From Glycomyces sp. L485 (GTDB lineage: Bacteria; Actinomycetota; Actinomycetes; Mycobacteriales; Micromonosporaceae): a stretch of DNA of 58,459 nucleotides. Of the stretch, positions 1 to 8,842 are shown one piece after another. The notes beneath the pieces were generated by a model. It did not search any database and had not been told where the DNA came from. It saw only the letters and a list, made by a program, of their open reading frames with translations. The translations under genes and the position numbers were made by a program. How positions within the stretch are numbered: the first letter of the stretch is position 1; each line of letters begins with the position of its first letter. Where the stretch lies: NCBI RefSeq assembly GCF_022548875.1, contig NZ_JAKZEW010000027.1:4595-63053 (forward strand). The letters run 5' to 3'.

Positions 1-354
1 GCCGAGAGCACGGTCTCCGAGGCCCGCGCGCAAGCCGAGGACCTCGTCGGTCAGGCCCGAGACAAGGCCGAGCGGCTCGAGATCGAGGCCGAGAAGGAGC
101 GCCAGAAGGTCATGGGCGCGCTGGAGAACAAGCGCGCCTCGCTGCTCAAGCACATCGAGGAGCTGAAGACGTTCGAGCGCGAGTACCGCACCCGTCTGAA
201 GCTGTACCTGGAGAGCCAGTTGCGCGACCTCAACGGCCAGCAGGGCGTCGACGAGTCCGCGGAGGAGATCGCGGCCCAGCCGGTGGAGAACGAGCGGACG
301 GGCAAGACCGCGGCACGCTCCGGCGGATTCGCCGGACTCCCGACGCGCGGGTGA
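1..354 (+). CDS. wag31: Wag31/DivIVA polar growth protein, C-terminal part (5' truncated by window)
   Basis: The frame is open from base 1 and stops at 352-354, giving the last 117 codons. The visible protein is a long Glu/Lys/Arg/Ala-rich coiled coil (AESTVSEARAQAEDLV onward) followed by ERKVMGALENKRASLL-like heptads, a FEREYRTRLKLYLESQL motif and a short disordered tail. The FEREYR...LESQL block is typical of the C-terminal end of actinobacterial DivIVA/Wag31, which marks cell poles and directs tip growth. The membrane-binding N-terminal domain lies outside the window. The following genes (dksA-like, lspA, rluD-like) match the common actinobacterial order after divIVA, which supports the call. 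The start codon and full length are not visible. Confidence 0.88.
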   Translation, partial: AESTVSEARAQAEDLVGQARDKAERLEIEAEKERQKVMGALENKRASLLKHIEELKTFEREYRTRLKLYLESQLRDLNGQQGVDESAEEIAAQPVENERTGKTAARSGGFAGLPTRG

Positions 355-584
355 CCTCTGCCGCTCGTTTGGCCCGCCTCCAGGCCATAACCTGAACGGG
401 CATCGCCTCGTTAGACATGAGTGAGCAGGTGAGGGCGTCCTCCGTCGTCCTCGGCGAAGCTCGCGAGCCATGAAACGGCCCGTTCGCCCTCACCGCCACG
501 CATGCGTTCGGATTCGGCGGCCCCTCGGCCGCTCGGGACTGCGCGGGAAGGTGGAGACCGCCCGCGCTGGGGAGGCGACTCGTC

Positions 585-1220
585 GTGTTCGTCAGCAGCC
601 TGCTGATCCTCGTCACTGCGGCGGTCTTGTTGACCATCGGCCTGACCTCGGGCAACGACCAGCTGCTGTTCTCGTCCATAGCGGCGAGCCTCGCGGCCGG
701 CGTCGCCCTCTATATGGGGGCTCGCAGCCGCCCACCGCGCCCGCGTGTGCCCCGGCATCGCCCCGCCGCGGACGACGCCCCGCGTCGCCCCGCCGCGGAC
801 GACACCCGGCAACTCACCCGGATCGGCGTCGACGACAGGCCGACCCGTGAAATCCCCGTCGTCGCCGGACGCGTCTTCGAACCCACCGACTACGCGGTGG
901 ACCGCGAACCCGAGATCCGGTTCGAGACCCCGCCTCGGCGCGCCGCCGGCGGCTCACACGCCGCCTCCGGCCCCCTGGAGCTGCGCGACGAGCCCATCGA
1001 GCAGCACATGACCAGCGTCGAGGCCGCCGCGCTCATGCGACTCGACGCCGAGGTCGCCGTCGTGGACGGGCGCCCCCGCTTCCACCATGCGAACTGCGTC
1101 CACCTGGTCGGACGCGACTTCGAACCGCTCGCCGTGGCCGAGGCCGTAGGACTGGGCTTCACCCCTTGCGCTCTGTGCGAGCCCGCCTCGCGCCTGCTCA
1201 TGGCGCCGGCCGGGCGCTGA
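585..1220 (+). CDS. Two-helix membrane protein with C-terminal His/Cys motif
   Basis: A 211-aa protein starting at GTG 585. Two hydrophobic stretches sit at the N-terminus (about residues 2-20 and 28-44, SLLILVTAAVLLTIG and SIAASLAAGVALYMG), followed by a Pro/Arg-rich linker of about 90 residues. The compact C-terminal region contains FHHANCVHLVGRDFEPL and ends in PCALCEP. The Cys-x-x-Cys plus the His/Cys cluster could bind a metal, but no family was recognised with confidence. It lies between wag31 and the dksA-like gene, a position often occupied by a small membrane gene or ileS in actinobacteria. It is presumably membrane-anchored with the C-terminal domain in the cytoplasm. The start is chosen because it places the first helix at the very N-terminus. 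Confidence 0.6.
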   Translation: MFVSSLLILVTAAVLLTIGLTSGNDQLLFSSIAASLAAGVALYMGARSRPPRPRVPRHRPAADDAPRRPAADDTRQLTRIGVDDRPTREIPVVAGRVFEPTDYAVDREPEIRFETPPRRAAGGSHAASGPLELRDEPIEQHMTSVEAAALMRLDAEVAVVDGRPRFHHANCVHLVGRDFEPLAVAEAVGLGFTPCALCEPASRLLMAPAGR

Positions 1221-1257
1221 CGGGTACGCACAGTCGGGAGTCAAGTTCCCGAAGTAA

Positions 1258-1286
1258 TTGACCTGGTTGCAGGTGTTGCGTATCCT
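1258..1286 (+). promoter_or_regulatory. Housekeeping (sigma-70/HrdB-like) promoter
   Basis: TTGACC (1258-1263), a 17-nt spacer and TATCCT (1281-1286) sit in the intergenic region before the dksA-like gene. This is close to the actinobacterial housekeeping consensus TTGACN-N16-18-TANNNT. It would leave a leader of about 200 nt before the ATG at 1498. That leader contains a perfect 6-bp inverted repeat (CCTCGT/ACGAGG, 1341-1356). It probably drives dksA-lspA-rluD. Confidence 0.6.
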
Positions 1287-1497
1287 GTGTGCTTAATTGC
1301 GCGGCGTGCGCCCGTCTCAGCGGTCGTATCCGCGCATTGTCCTCGTCTTGACGAGGTGTCATGAGGTATGCGACCTGGGGAGCCACGATGCCGAACGCCG
1401 CCGCTCTGAGCACGGCCGGGGAGGACCCGCGTTCGGCAGCGCGGTCAGCCCCGCGCCGACCGGAACCAACACCGACACACCCCTCCAGAGGCCCGTC

Positions 1498-2025
1498 ATG
1501 AGTGCAGCCAAGAAGGTCCAGAAGCAGGCCGCCGCCAAGAAGGCGGCCAAGAAAGCGCTGAAGAAGACCACCGCGAAGGAGTCCACCGCCAAGAAGGCGG
1601 CGAAGAAGACCACCGCCAGGCAGGCCGCCGCGCCCGCCGTCGAGTCCGAGTCCGCGCCCCTGCGCACCGACTCCGAGCAGGCCGAACTGCGCGCCGCGCT
1701 CAAGGAACGCCTCGACGAGCTCGTCGATGAGCAGCAGCGTTTCGTCGAGTCGATCGCGACCGCGCAGCGCGATCGCCTGTCCGACACCGCCGGGGACGAC
1801 CAGATCGACTCCGGCTCCAAGACCGTCGAGCACGAGCACGAGGTCACCGTCGCCAATGCGATCTCCGAACGGATCCGGCAGGTCAGCCACGCGCTCGACC
1901 GGCTCGACGACGGCGACTACGGCATCTGTGAGAAGTGCGGTAAACCCATCCCGGCGGCTCGTCTCGCCGCCTTCCCGTCGGCTACCCTCTGCGTCAGTTG
2001 CAAACAGCTTGAGGAGCGACGCTGA
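1498..2025 (+). CDS. DksA/TraR-family zinc-finger protein with Lys/Ala-rich N-terminal tail
   Basis: A 175-aa protein from ATG 1498, preceded by an AGAGG-like ribosome site. An upstream in-frame extension exists but its composition is not protein-like. Residues 3-45 are a basic tail made of AKKAAKK/KKTTAK repeats resembling the tails of HupB and H1-like proteins. Residues about 60-140 form the acidic coiled-coil region, followed by the DksA/TraR C4 zinc finger (Cys144, Cys147, Cys165, Cys168; GICEKCGKPI...LCVSC). The family binds the RNA polymerase secondary channel and modulates transcription with ppGpp. The typical DksA coiled-coil tip acidic pair was not verified. The basic tail suggests added nucleic-acid affinity (inference). 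It lies 26 bp upstream of lspA, so it is probably co-transcribed. Confidence 0.85.
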   Translation: MSAAKKVQKQAAAKKAAKKALKKTTAKESTAKKAAKKTTARQAAAPAVESESAPLRTDSEQAELRAALKERLDELVDEQQRFVESIATAQRDRLSDTAGDDQIDSGSKTVEHEHEVTVANAISERIRQVSHALDRLDDGDYGICEKCGKPIPAARLAAFPSATLCVSCKQLEERR

Positions 2026-2051
2026 GCGAGGAAACGCAGCCCGACACCGAG

Positions 2052-2627
2052 ATGAACGGTCGCACGGAGCGAGACGACGACACCCCTGACCGCGCCCCGA
2101 GACGCAGACCGGCGCTCATGCTGGCCTGCTATGTCATCGCGGCCGTAGCGATCGGTCTCGACCAATGGACGAAGACGCTGGCGGTGAACGGGCTCGACCC
2201 GGCCGAGCCGGTGCGGCTGTTCGGCGGCATGGTCTACCTGAGCCTGACGCGGAACCCGGGCGCCGCGTTCAGCATCGCCACCGACTACACGTGGATTCTC
2301 GCGATCGTCGCCTCGGCCGTGGTCGTGTTCCTCGCCTTCCTGGCGCGCAAGATCGTCTACCCGGCGTGGGCGATCGCACTCGGCCTGGTCCTCGGCGGCG
2401 CGGCCGGGAACCTCATCGACCGGATCTTCCGGGAACCGGGCATAGGGCTGGGCCACGTCGTCGACTTCATCAGCGTGCTCCAGCCGCACGGGAGGGCGTT
2501 CCCGATCTTCAACGTCGCAGACTCCTCGCTGGTGTGCGGCGTCATCCTCATCGTGCTGCTGGAGCTCACCGGGCACGGCTTCTCGCCGGCCGCGCGCCGG
2601 GCCGCGGGGAAAGAGGACGAGCAGTGA
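2052..2627 (+). CDS. lspA: Lipoprotein signal peptidase (signal peptidase II)
   Basis: A 191-aa integral membrane aspartyl protease that removes signal peptides from lipid-modified prolipoproteins. Four membrane segments follow a hydrophilic 20-residue N-terminus. Family motifs are visible: DQWTK (37-41), NPGAAFS (68-74), GNLIDR with catalytic Asp123, and FNVADS with catalytic Asp157. The length is a little above the usual 160-170 because of the charged N-terminal extension. The stop TGA overlaps the GTG start of the next gene (GTGA), so rluD-like translation is coupled. A substrate in this window is the TAXI lipoprotein at 50.9 kb. Confidence 0.96.
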   Translation: MNGRTERDDDTPDRAPRRRPALMLACYVIAAVAIGLDQWTKTLAVNGLDPAEPVRLFGGMVYLSLTRNPGAAFSIATDYTWILAIVASAVVVFLAFLARKIVYPAWAIALGLVLGGAAGNLIDRIFREPGIGLGHVVDFISVLQPHGRAFPIFNVADSSLVCGVILIVLLELTGHGFSPAARRAAGKEDEQ

Positions 2628-3568
2628 TCGCCGAGCGCCCAACGCGCTCGCTGCCGATCCCCGAGGGCTTCGAGGGCCAGCGCGTCGACCAGGTCGTATC
2701 TCGGTTGCTGGGCCTGTCTCGCACGGTCGCGGCCGAGCTCGTCACCGCAGGGGACGTCATCGTGGACGGCCGCGCCTGCGCCACGAAGTCCGAGCGGGTG
2801 AGCTCCGGAGCCTGGCTCGAAGTGACGCTCCCGCCGCCGCCCGAGGACGTCCAGGCGGTCGCGCCCGAACCGGTCGAGGGCCTCGACGTCATCCACTCCG
2901 ACGACGACATCGTCGTGGTCGACAAGCCCGTCGGCGTCGCCGCCCACTCGAGCCCGGGCTGGACCGGCCCGACCGTCACCGGCGGCCTCGCCGCCGCGGG
3001 ATACCGGCTGTCCGTCCACGGCGCCGACGAGCGCCAGGGGATCGTCCACCGGCTCGACGTCGGCACCTCCGGCCTGATGGTCGTCGCCAAGAGCGAGCGC
3101 GCCTACTCAGAACTCAAGCGCGCCTTCAAGGAACGCCGCGTCTCCAAGCGCTACCGGGCTGTAGCGCAGGGCCACCCCGATCCGCTGTCGGGCACGATCG
3201 ACGGGCCGATCGGGCGCCACCCGCGCCACGACTACAAGTGGGCGGTCGTCGCCGACGGCAAGCCGAGCGTCACCCACTACGACACCATCGAGGTCTTCCC
3301 GGGCGCGTCCCTGATGGACATCGTCCTGGAGACCGGTCGCACCCATCAGATCCGCGTTCACTTCTCGGCTCTCGGCCACCCGCTCGTCGGCGACGCGACC
3401 TACGGCGCCGACCCGACCATGACCGAGAAGCTGGGGCTGACCAGGCAATGGCTGCATGCCTATCGGCTGGAGTTCGTCCATCCCGGAACGGGGCGTACCG
3501 TCACCTTCGAGAGTGAATACCCCGAGGATCTCCAGTCGGCGCTGGCACGGTTGCGGGTCGAGCAATGA
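2624..3568 (+). CDS. RluA/RluD-family RNA pseudouridine synthase
   Basis: A 314-aa protein starting at GTG 2624, which overlaps the lspA stop. Residues about 14-72 form an S4 RNA-binding domain ([16 protein letters not shown]). The catalytic domain carries the invariant HRLDVGTSG motif with catalytic Asp145, preceded by [13 protein letters not shown]-terminal [10 protein letters not shown] signature follows. The family isomerises uridine to pseudouridine in 23S rRNA (RluD type) or tRNA. The lspA-rluD adjacency is widespread and favours an RluD-type role, but the exact target uridines cannot be read from the sequence. Confidence 0.93.
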   Translation: MIAERPTRSLPIPEGFEGQRVDQVVSRLLGLSRTVAAELVTAGDVIVDGRACATKSERVSSGAWLEVTLPPPPEDVQAVAPEPVEGLDVIHSDDDIVVVDKPVGVAAHSSPGWTGPTVTGGLAAAGYRLSVHGADERQGIVHRLDVGTSGLMVVAKSERAYSELKRAFKERRVSKRYRAVAQGHPDPLSGTIDGPIGRHPRHDYKWAVVADGKPSVTHYDTIEVFPGASLMDIVLETGRTHQIRVHFSALGHPLVGDATYGADPTMTEKLGLTRQWLHAYRLEFVHPGTGRTVTFESEYPEDLQSALARLRVEQ

Positions 3569-3761
3569 GAACCCACTAGACTTCAGTTGTACTGGACGCC
3601 CGGCGCAGGGTCGCGCGGGGTAACGCATGTCTCTCCGAGCCGCTCCGCGCGCCCGCGATTCACGACGGGCCTTCAGAAATCGTTGTGTTCTAATGGTCGC
3701 GGGTGGTAGTTGTAAGGCGCCGGAACGTGCGGTATTCAGAACGGCCGAGAGGAGGTTGCGC

Positions 3762-4850
3762 ATGGGCTCACCCGAAGCTTGGAGCGAACGCCCGGATGCA
3801 GGTTCGCGATGGCGGAACTTGCTGGGACGAGGACGCGGCCGAGGTGGCGCGCAGCAGGCGCCGACACCGCCGCCGCGTGAGGCGTACGCCTCCCCTCCGG
3901 TCGCGCCGGCTCCGCCTCCGCCTCCGACCTCCGCGCCCTCCGCCGGGCGCAGGCCCGTCCCGCAGCAGATGCCGCCGCAGACCCCGCCGCGCGCGCCGCA
4001 CCAGGGGCTTCCGCCCTCCTCGATCAGGCACCAGGCGCCGCCGAACGCCGGACCCAATCCGGCCACCATGGAGCGTCTGCGCCGCGACCTCGGCCGAAGC
4101 CAGGTCGTCGCGTTCATCAACCCGAAGGGCGGGGTCCACAAGACCACCGCCACCGTGCTCTCGGCCGCGGCCATGGGCACCGCCCGCGACGGCGGCGTCA
4201 TCGCCTGGGACGACAACGAACTGCGCGGCACGCTCGGCCTGCGGGCCGGCTCGGCCCGGCACGGGCGCACCATCCGCCACCTCGTAGAACACCTGAACGA
4301 GGTGGAGGCGGCGGGGGTCCACCTGCCCGAGCACCTCGACGAGTTCCTCCGGCACTCGGCCGACGGCTCGTTCGACGTCCTCGCCGGCGACGAGGACCCG
4401 AAACTCCAGCGCCACCTCGACCCGACCACGGTCCTGCGGGTGCTCGACATCCTCACCCGCACCCACCAGGTCGTCTGCATCGACACCGGCAACAACGTCG
4501 AGTCCGCGAACTGGCGCACCGTCGTCTCCTCGGTCGACCGGCTCGTCGTCACCACCGTCCCGCGTGAAGACGCCGCGTTCTCCGCCGACTGGATGCTCGA
4601 CCTGCTGGAGGAGAACGGCTACGGACACCTCGTCCAGAACGCGGTGACCCTCCTGTCGATGCCCACGCCGAACCAGGGGCCGCTCCTGGAGGACCTGCGC
4701 AAGCATTTCGCCTCCCGCACCCGCGCCGTCGCCGTCGTGCCCTACGACCCGGCTCTGGAGCCGGGCGCCAAGATCGAGTTCTCGGCGCTGCGCCCCGGCA
4801 CCCGCACCGCCTGGTTCGAGGCCGCGGCGACCATCATCGACGGACTCTGA
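3762..4850 (+). CDS. MinD/ParA-like ATPase with proline-rich N-terminus and altered Walker A
   Basis: A 362-aa protein from ATG 3762, chosen because GAGAGGAGG lies 6-14 nt upstream; a longer in-frame extension has no such site. Residues 30-100 are disordered and rich in Pro, Gln and Ala, resembling N-terminal tails of EspI-like or ESX-associated ATPases. The deviant Walker A is at 122-129, KGGVHKTT, with His126 where the family normally has Gly. A WDDNELRG segment stands where a DxDxxxx switch is expected, and VVCIDTGNNVES is a Walker-B-like segment. It probably binds ATP and acts in positioning or secretion, but the His substitution may change hydrolysis. No ParB or ESX partner is adjacent. 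The gene after it encodes a membrane protein. Confidence 0.75.
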   Translation: MGSPEAWSERPDAGSRWRNLLGRGRGRGGAQQAPTPPPREAYASPPVAPAPPPPPTSAPSAGRRPVPQQMPPQTPPRAPHQGLPPSSIRHQAPPNAGPNPATMERLRRDLGRSQVVAFINPKGGVHKTTATVLSAAAMGTARDGGVIAWDDNELRGTLGLRAGSARHGRTIRHLVEHLNEVEAAGVHLPEHLDEFLRHSADGSFDVLAGDEDPKLQRHLDPTTVLRVLDILTRTHQVVCIDTGNNVESANWRTVVSSVDRLVVTTVPREDAAFSADWMLDLLEENGYGHLVQNAVTLLSMPTPNQGPLLEDLRKHFASRTRAVAVVPYDPALEPGAKIEFSALRPGTRTAWFEAAATIIDGL

Positions 4851-4902
4851 TCCCTTATACGCCTGCGCCCCCGGGCGGTCGTTTCACCGCTGTGGCAGGA
4901 TC

Positions 4903-5583
4903 GTGCCCGTGACTGACGAAGCCGAGCGCACCGCCGAACTGCGGCCCGCCGAGTCCGGGCAGACCCAACGCTCCGAGGGCACCGCCGGAAATCGCCGCGG
5001 CCGCACCCTCGGCCGCGACCTGCTCGCGGCCGGGACGCTCGCCTTCATCCTCACCGCGCTCGGCTTCCCGTTCGCGATGCTGTGGCAGATCATCACGCCC
5101 AGGGTCGAGTTCGTAGCGACCGAGGCCGCCTGGGTCGGCGTCGAGATCTACCCCGACGGCTATGTCCTGGCGGACCTGTACTTCGCCGGCATGGGCCTGG
5201 TCCTCGGCGTCCTCGCCGCGATCGTCTCTTGGACCGCCATGCGCGAGCGGCGCGGCCCGATCGCGCTCCTCGGCCTGGTCGTCGGCTCCGTGGGCTGCCA
5301 GGTGGTGGCCTGGCGCATCGGCCAGGCCGAATGGGAGGCGTTCTGGGACGCCATGCGGAGCGCCACGCCCGGCGTTCACATGTGGCGTCCGCCGTCGGTC
5401 CTGTTCGTCGAGCTCGACCCGGGCGCAGCCTGGGAGGCGCTCAAGGTCGGGCATTTCACAGAGGCGCTCTCCTCGCTGCAACTCGGCGCGCTCGCCGTCA
5501 TGGCCCTCGCGGCGGTCTTCACCTACACCGTTTGCGCAGGTTGGTCGCGTCGGTCCAGCCTTCGGTCGGACGTTCCCGAATAG
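4903..5583 (+). CDS. Four-helix integral membrane protein of unknown function
   Basis: A 226-aa protein from GTG 4903 (GTG 4909 is equally possible). A hydrophilic N-terminus of about 38 residues precedes four predicted membrane segments at about 40-62 (LLAAGTLAFILTALGFPFAMLW), 88-110, 118-136 and 190-208. The extracytoplasmic parts contain Trp-rich stretches (AEWEAFWDAM, GVHMWRPPS). It resembles DUF2567-type actinobacterial membrane proteins in topology, but this is not a firm assignment. It is 52 bp after the MinD-like gene and 45 bp before hisD, so it could share a transcript with either side. Confidence 0.6.
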   Translation: MPVTDEAERTAELRPAESGQTQRSEGTAGNRRGRTLGRDLLAAGTLAFILTALGFPFAMLWQIITPRVEFVATEAAWVGVEIYPDGYVLADLYFAGMGLVLGVLAAIVSWTAMRERRGPIALLGLVVGSVGCQVVAWRIGQAEWEAFWDAMRSATPGVHMWRPPSVLFVELDPGAAWEALKVGHFTEALSSLQLGALAVMALAAVFTYTVCAGWSRRSSLRSDVPE

Positions 5584-5628
5584 CGGTATCCCCGTCGCGC
5601 GCGAATCGGCGGCCATTACGCTTGTAGC

Positions 5629-6936
5629 GTGCTCAGACGCATCGATCTTTCTGGAGAAGTAGCCGATCACCCGGTCCGCGCCCTGCGTGGACTGCTGCCG
5701 CGCGCCGCCTTCGACGTGAACGCGGCCGTGCGGGAGAACCAGCCGCTCCTCGACGACATCGCCGACCGAGGCAAGGCCGCCGTCGTCGAACTCGTCGAGA
5801 AGTGGGACGGTGTGCATCTTGAGCACCTGCGCGTCCCCGAGTCCGCGATCAAGTCCGCCGTCGACGGCCTCGACGAGAGACTGCGCCGCGCCTACCAGAC
5901 CTCCATCGATCGAGTCCGCGCCGCACACGAGGCCCAGCGCCTCCCCGAGGTCGTCACCGAGATCGCCCCCGGCGGGACCGTCACCGAACGCTACGTGCCG
6001 GTCGGCCGGGTCGGCCTGTACGTGCCCGGCGGCCTGGCCGTGCTCGCCTCCTCGGTGATCATGAACGCCGTCCCCGCCCAGATTGCCGGGGTCGGCTCCA
6101 TCGCGCTCACCAGCCCCGCCCAGAAGACCAACGGCGGCCTTCCGGACAACGGCATCCTCGCCGTCGCCGGGATGCTCGGCATCGACGAGGTCTACGCCGT
6201 CGGCGGCCCCACCGCGATCGGCATGTTCGCCTACGGCACCGACGAGTGCGACCCGGTCGACATGATCACCGGCCCGGGCAACATCTACGTCACCGCCGCC
6301 AAGCGAGCCGTCAAGGGCCTCGTCGGCATCGACGCCGAGGCCGGAACCACTGAGATCGCCGTCATCGCCGACGGCGGCGCCGACCCCGCCCACGTCGCCG
6401 TCGACCTCATCAGCCAGGCCGAGCACGACCCGGCCGCCGCGAGCGTCCTCATCACCGACTCGGCCGAGCTGGCCGACGCGGTCGACGCCGAACTCGTCGC
6501 CCGCGTCCCCGCCACCCGCCACTCGGAGCGCATCGCCACCGCGCTGGCCGGGGAGCAGTCCGGGACGATCCTCGTCGCCGACGTCGACGAGGCCGTCACC
6601 GTCGCCGACGCCTACGCGGCCGAGCACCTGGAGATCCAGTGCGCCGACGCCCGCGCCGTCGCCGACCGCGTCCGCAACGCCGGGGCGATCTTCGTGGGCG
6701 CCTACTCGCCGGTGTCTCTCGGCGACTACTGCGCCGGGTCGAACCACGTGCTGCCCACCGGCGGGTGCGCCCGCCACTCGGCGGGGCTCAGCGTCCACAC
6801 CTTCCTTCGCGGCGTCCACATCGTCGACTACTCGCGAGAGGCGCTCGAAGCCGTCGCCGCCGACGTCGTGACGTTCGCGAACTCCGAGGACCTGCCCGGC
6901 CACGGCGAGGCGGTCTCGGCGAGGTTCGCCCGATGA
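5629..6936 (+). CDS. hisD: Histidinol dehydrogenase
   Basis: A 435-aa cytoplasmic enzyme (GTG start) catalysing the last two NAD-dependent oxidations of histidine synthesis, histidinol to histidine. Diagnostic segments are [10 protein letters not shown], the zinc- and catalysis-linked LISQAEHDP (Gln, His, Asp), YAAEHLEIQ with the Glu-His catalytic pair, and [10 protein letters not shown]. The length matches the family. It is the first gene of the his operon. Its stop overlaps the hisC start (ATGA), giving translational coupling. Confidence 0.97.
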   Translation: MLRRIDLSGEVADHPVRALRGLLPRAAFDVNAAVRENQPLLDDIADRGKAAVVELVEKWDGVHLEHLRVPESAIKSAVDGLDERLRRAYQTSIDRVRAAHEAQRLPEVVTEIAPGGTVTERYVPVGRVGLYVPGGLAVLASSVIMNAVPAQIAGVGSIALTSPAQKTNGGLPDNGILAVAGMLGIDEVYAVGGPTAIGMFAYGTDECDPVDMITGPGNIYVTAAKRAVKGLVGIDAEAGTTEIAVIADGGADPAHVAVDLISQAEHDPAAASVLITDSAELADAVDAELVARVPATRHSERIATALAGEQSGTILVADVDEAVTVADAYAAEHLEIQCADARAVADRVRNAGAIFVGAYSPVSLGDYCAGSNHVLPTGGCARHSAGLSVHTFLRGVHIVDYSREALEAVAADVVTFANSEDLPGHGEAVSARFAR

Positions 6937-8066
6937 CGGAGATCGAAGACCTGCTGCGCGAAGACCTGCGCGGCAAGACGCCCTACGGCGCGCCGCAACT
7001 CGACGTGCCGGTGCAGTTGAACACGAACGAGAACGCGTACGCGATCCCCGACGACGTCGCCGCCGTGATCGAGCAGTACCTGTCGCGCCAGGTCCGCAGC
7101 CTCAACCGCTACCCCGACCGCGACGCGGTGGCCCTCCGGGAGGACCTCGCCGCGTACCTCGGGCAAGGCCTGACCGTCGACCACGTGTGGGCCGCCAACG
7201 GCTCCAACGAGCTCCTCCAGCAGCTGCTCCAGGCGTTCGGCGGGTCCGGCCGCACCGTCCTCGGCTTCATGCCGTCCTATTCGATGCACCCGCTGCTGGC
7301 GCGCGGCACCGGCACGGCCTTCGTCGACGCCGGACGCGAGGCCGATTACACGCTCAGTCCGGCGTTCGTGCGCGACGCGATCACCGAGCACGACCCCGAC
7401 GTCGTGTTCCTGGTGAGCCCGAACAACCCGACCGGGACCGCGCTCGGCGCCGACGTCATCGACGCCGCGTACGAGGCGGCTCGCGGGATCGTCGTCATCG
7501 ACGAGGCCTACGCCGAGTTCGCCCGCGACCCGCGCTCGACCGCGCTGAACCGCCTCGAAGGCCGCCCGCGCCTCGTGGTCACCCGCACCATGAGCAAGGC
7601 CTTCGCCTTCGCCGGGGCCCGCGTCGGCTACCTCGCCGCCGACCCCGAGCTCATCGAGAAGCTCCTGCTCGTGCGCCTGCCGTACCACCTGTCGAGCCTC
7701 ACCCAGGCCGCCGCCCGCGGCGCCCTCGCCTGCGCCGCGCAGCTCCAGGCCGAGGTCGACGAGCTCAAGCACCAGCGGGACCGCATCGTCAAGAACCTGC
7801 GCGCCAAGGGCCTGCCCGTCGCCGACTCCGACGCGAACTTCGTGCTCCTGGGCGGCCTCGCCGACGCCGCCGCCGTCTGGCGGGCCGTCCTCGAGGAGGG
7901 CGTCCTCATCCGCGATGTCGGCCTGCCCGGGCGATTGCGGATCACCGCCGGCACCGAGGAGGAGACCACCGCTCTCCTCGACGCCTTCGACACCGTCATG
8001 GGCCGACGGCCCGAGCTATTCTGCGCCAATTTATGGTTCGCAAGCTTCACCGAGAAGGAGCAGTAA
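6933..8066 (+). CDS. hisC: Histidinol-phosphate aminotransferase
   Basis: A 377-aa PLP enzyme converting imidazole acetol phosphate and glutamate to histidinol phosphate. ATG 6933 overlaps the hisD stop. Visible fold-type-I aminotransferase features are LNTNENAY at the N-terminus, [17 protein letters not shown], and the Schiff-base Lys222 in [14 protein letters not shown]. The last 20 or so residues (after VMGRR) form an unusual tail rich in aromatic residues. This hints that the stop may have shifted relative to close homologues (inference). The next gene hisB begins directly at the base after its TAA. Confidence 0.96.
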   Translation: MTEIEDLLREDLRGKTPYGAPQLDVPVQLNTNENAYAIPDDVAAVIEQYLSRQVRSLNRYPDRDAVALREDLAAYLGQGLTVDHVWAANGSNELLQQLLQAFGGSGRTVLGFMPSYSMHPLLARGTGTAFVDAGREADYTLSPAFVRDAITEHDPDVVFLVSPNNPTGTALGADVIDAAYEAARGIVVIDEAYAEFARDPRSTALNRLEGRPRLVVTRTMSKAFAFAGARVGYLAADPELIEKLLLVRLPYHLSSLTQAAARGALACAAQLQAEVDELKHQRDRIVKNLRAKGLPVADSDANFVLLGGLADAAAVWRAVLEEGVLIRDVGLPGRLRITAGTEEETTALLDAFDTVMGRRPELFCANLWFASFTEKEQ

Positions 8067-8675
8067 ATGAGCCGCACGGCCCGCATCACCCGCACGACCG
8101 GCGAGACCGCCGTGGACGTCCACGTCGACCTCGACGGCGCCGAGAGGACCGTCGAGATCGCCACCGGTGTCGGCTTCTATGACCACATGCTCCACCAGCT
8201 CGGCAAGCACGGCGGCTTCGACCTCAAGGTCGATGTCAAGGGCGACCTGCACATCGACGCCCACCACACCATGGAGGACACCGCGATCGCCCTCGGCCAG
8301 GCCTTCGCCGAGGCCCTGGGGGACAAGGCCGGCGTCGTCCGCTTCGCCGACGCCTCCGTGCCGCTCGACGAGGTCCTGGCGCGCGCCGTCGTCGACCTGT
8401 CCGGGCGGCCCTACATGGTCCACGAGGAACCGGTCGACATCGCCCCGATGATCAACACCGACTACCCGACGTCGATGACCCGCCACATCCTCGAGTCCTT
8501 CGCCTACCACGCGCGGATCTGCCTGCACGTGAGCGTGCTGCGCGCCTCGAACCCGGGCCAGAAACCCGACGCGCACCACGTTATCGAGGCCCAGTTCAAG
8601 GCCCTCGCCCGTGCGCTCAAGGCCGCGACGAGGATCGAGGGCGACGAGATCCCGTCGACCAAGGGCGTGCTGTGA
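8067..8675 (+). CDS. hisB: Imidazoleglycerol-phosphate dehydratase
   Basis: A 202-aa enzyme that dehydrates imidazole glycerol phosphate, cytoplasmic and Mn-dependent. Both His-rich metal motifs of the duplicated fold are present: HIDAHHTMEDTAIALG in the first half and KPDAHHVIEAQFKALARAL in the second. It is monofunctional, because there is no phosphatase domain of the enterobacterial HisB type. AGAAGGAGCAGTAA just before the ATG gives a good ribosome site. The stop overlaps the GTG start of the following 53-aa gene (GTGA). Confidence 0.97.
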   Translation: MSRTARITRTTGETAVDVHVDLDGAERTVEIATGVGFYDHMLHQLGKHGGFDLKVDVKGDLHIDAHHTMEDTAIALGQAFAEALGDKAGVVRFADASVPLDEVLARAVVDLSGRPYMVHEEPVDIAPMINTDYPTSMTRHILESFAYHARICLHVSVLRASNPGQKPDAHHVIEAQFKALARALKAATRIEGDEIPSTKGVL

Positions 8676-8833
8676 ACGAATACGTCGGCCCCGTCCTGCT
8701 CATGGCGCTCGCCGGGATCCTCATCGGCGGCGCGCAGAGCCTGCGCAAGAACGAGAAGTACGTCCCCGCCCTCATCTGCGCCCTCGCGGCCGCGGTCGCG
8801 TTCATCGGCGGCGTCTTCCTCATCTACGGCTAG
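8672..8833 (+). CDS. 53-aa two-helix membrane protein embedded in the his operon
   Basis: A short gene between hisB and hisH. GTG 8672 overlaps the hisB TGA, and the TAG at 8831-8833 is 9 nt before the hisH GTG. The product is two membrane helices (about 5-21, VGPVLLMALAGILIGGA, and 32-51, ALICALAAAVAFIGGVFLIYG) joined by a basic SLRKNEKY loop. Codon third positions are strongly G/C as in its neighbours, and coupling on both sides argues that it is real. The family was not recognised and no histidine-pathway role is implied by the sequence. Its position could keep it at a fixed ratio to HisB and HisH. Confidence 0.75.
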   Translation: MNEYVGPVLLMALAGILIGGAQSLRKNEKYVPALICALAAAVAFIGGVFLIYG

Positions 8834-8842
8834 GAGCCCGAA

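Noticed and set aside
1297-1497. N-terminal extension of the DksA-like protein from TTG 1297
   Set aside because: No ribosome site, unlike composition, and the TTGACC/TATCCT promoter at 1258-1286 would leave almost no leader; ATG 1498 has a site and begins the conserved tail.
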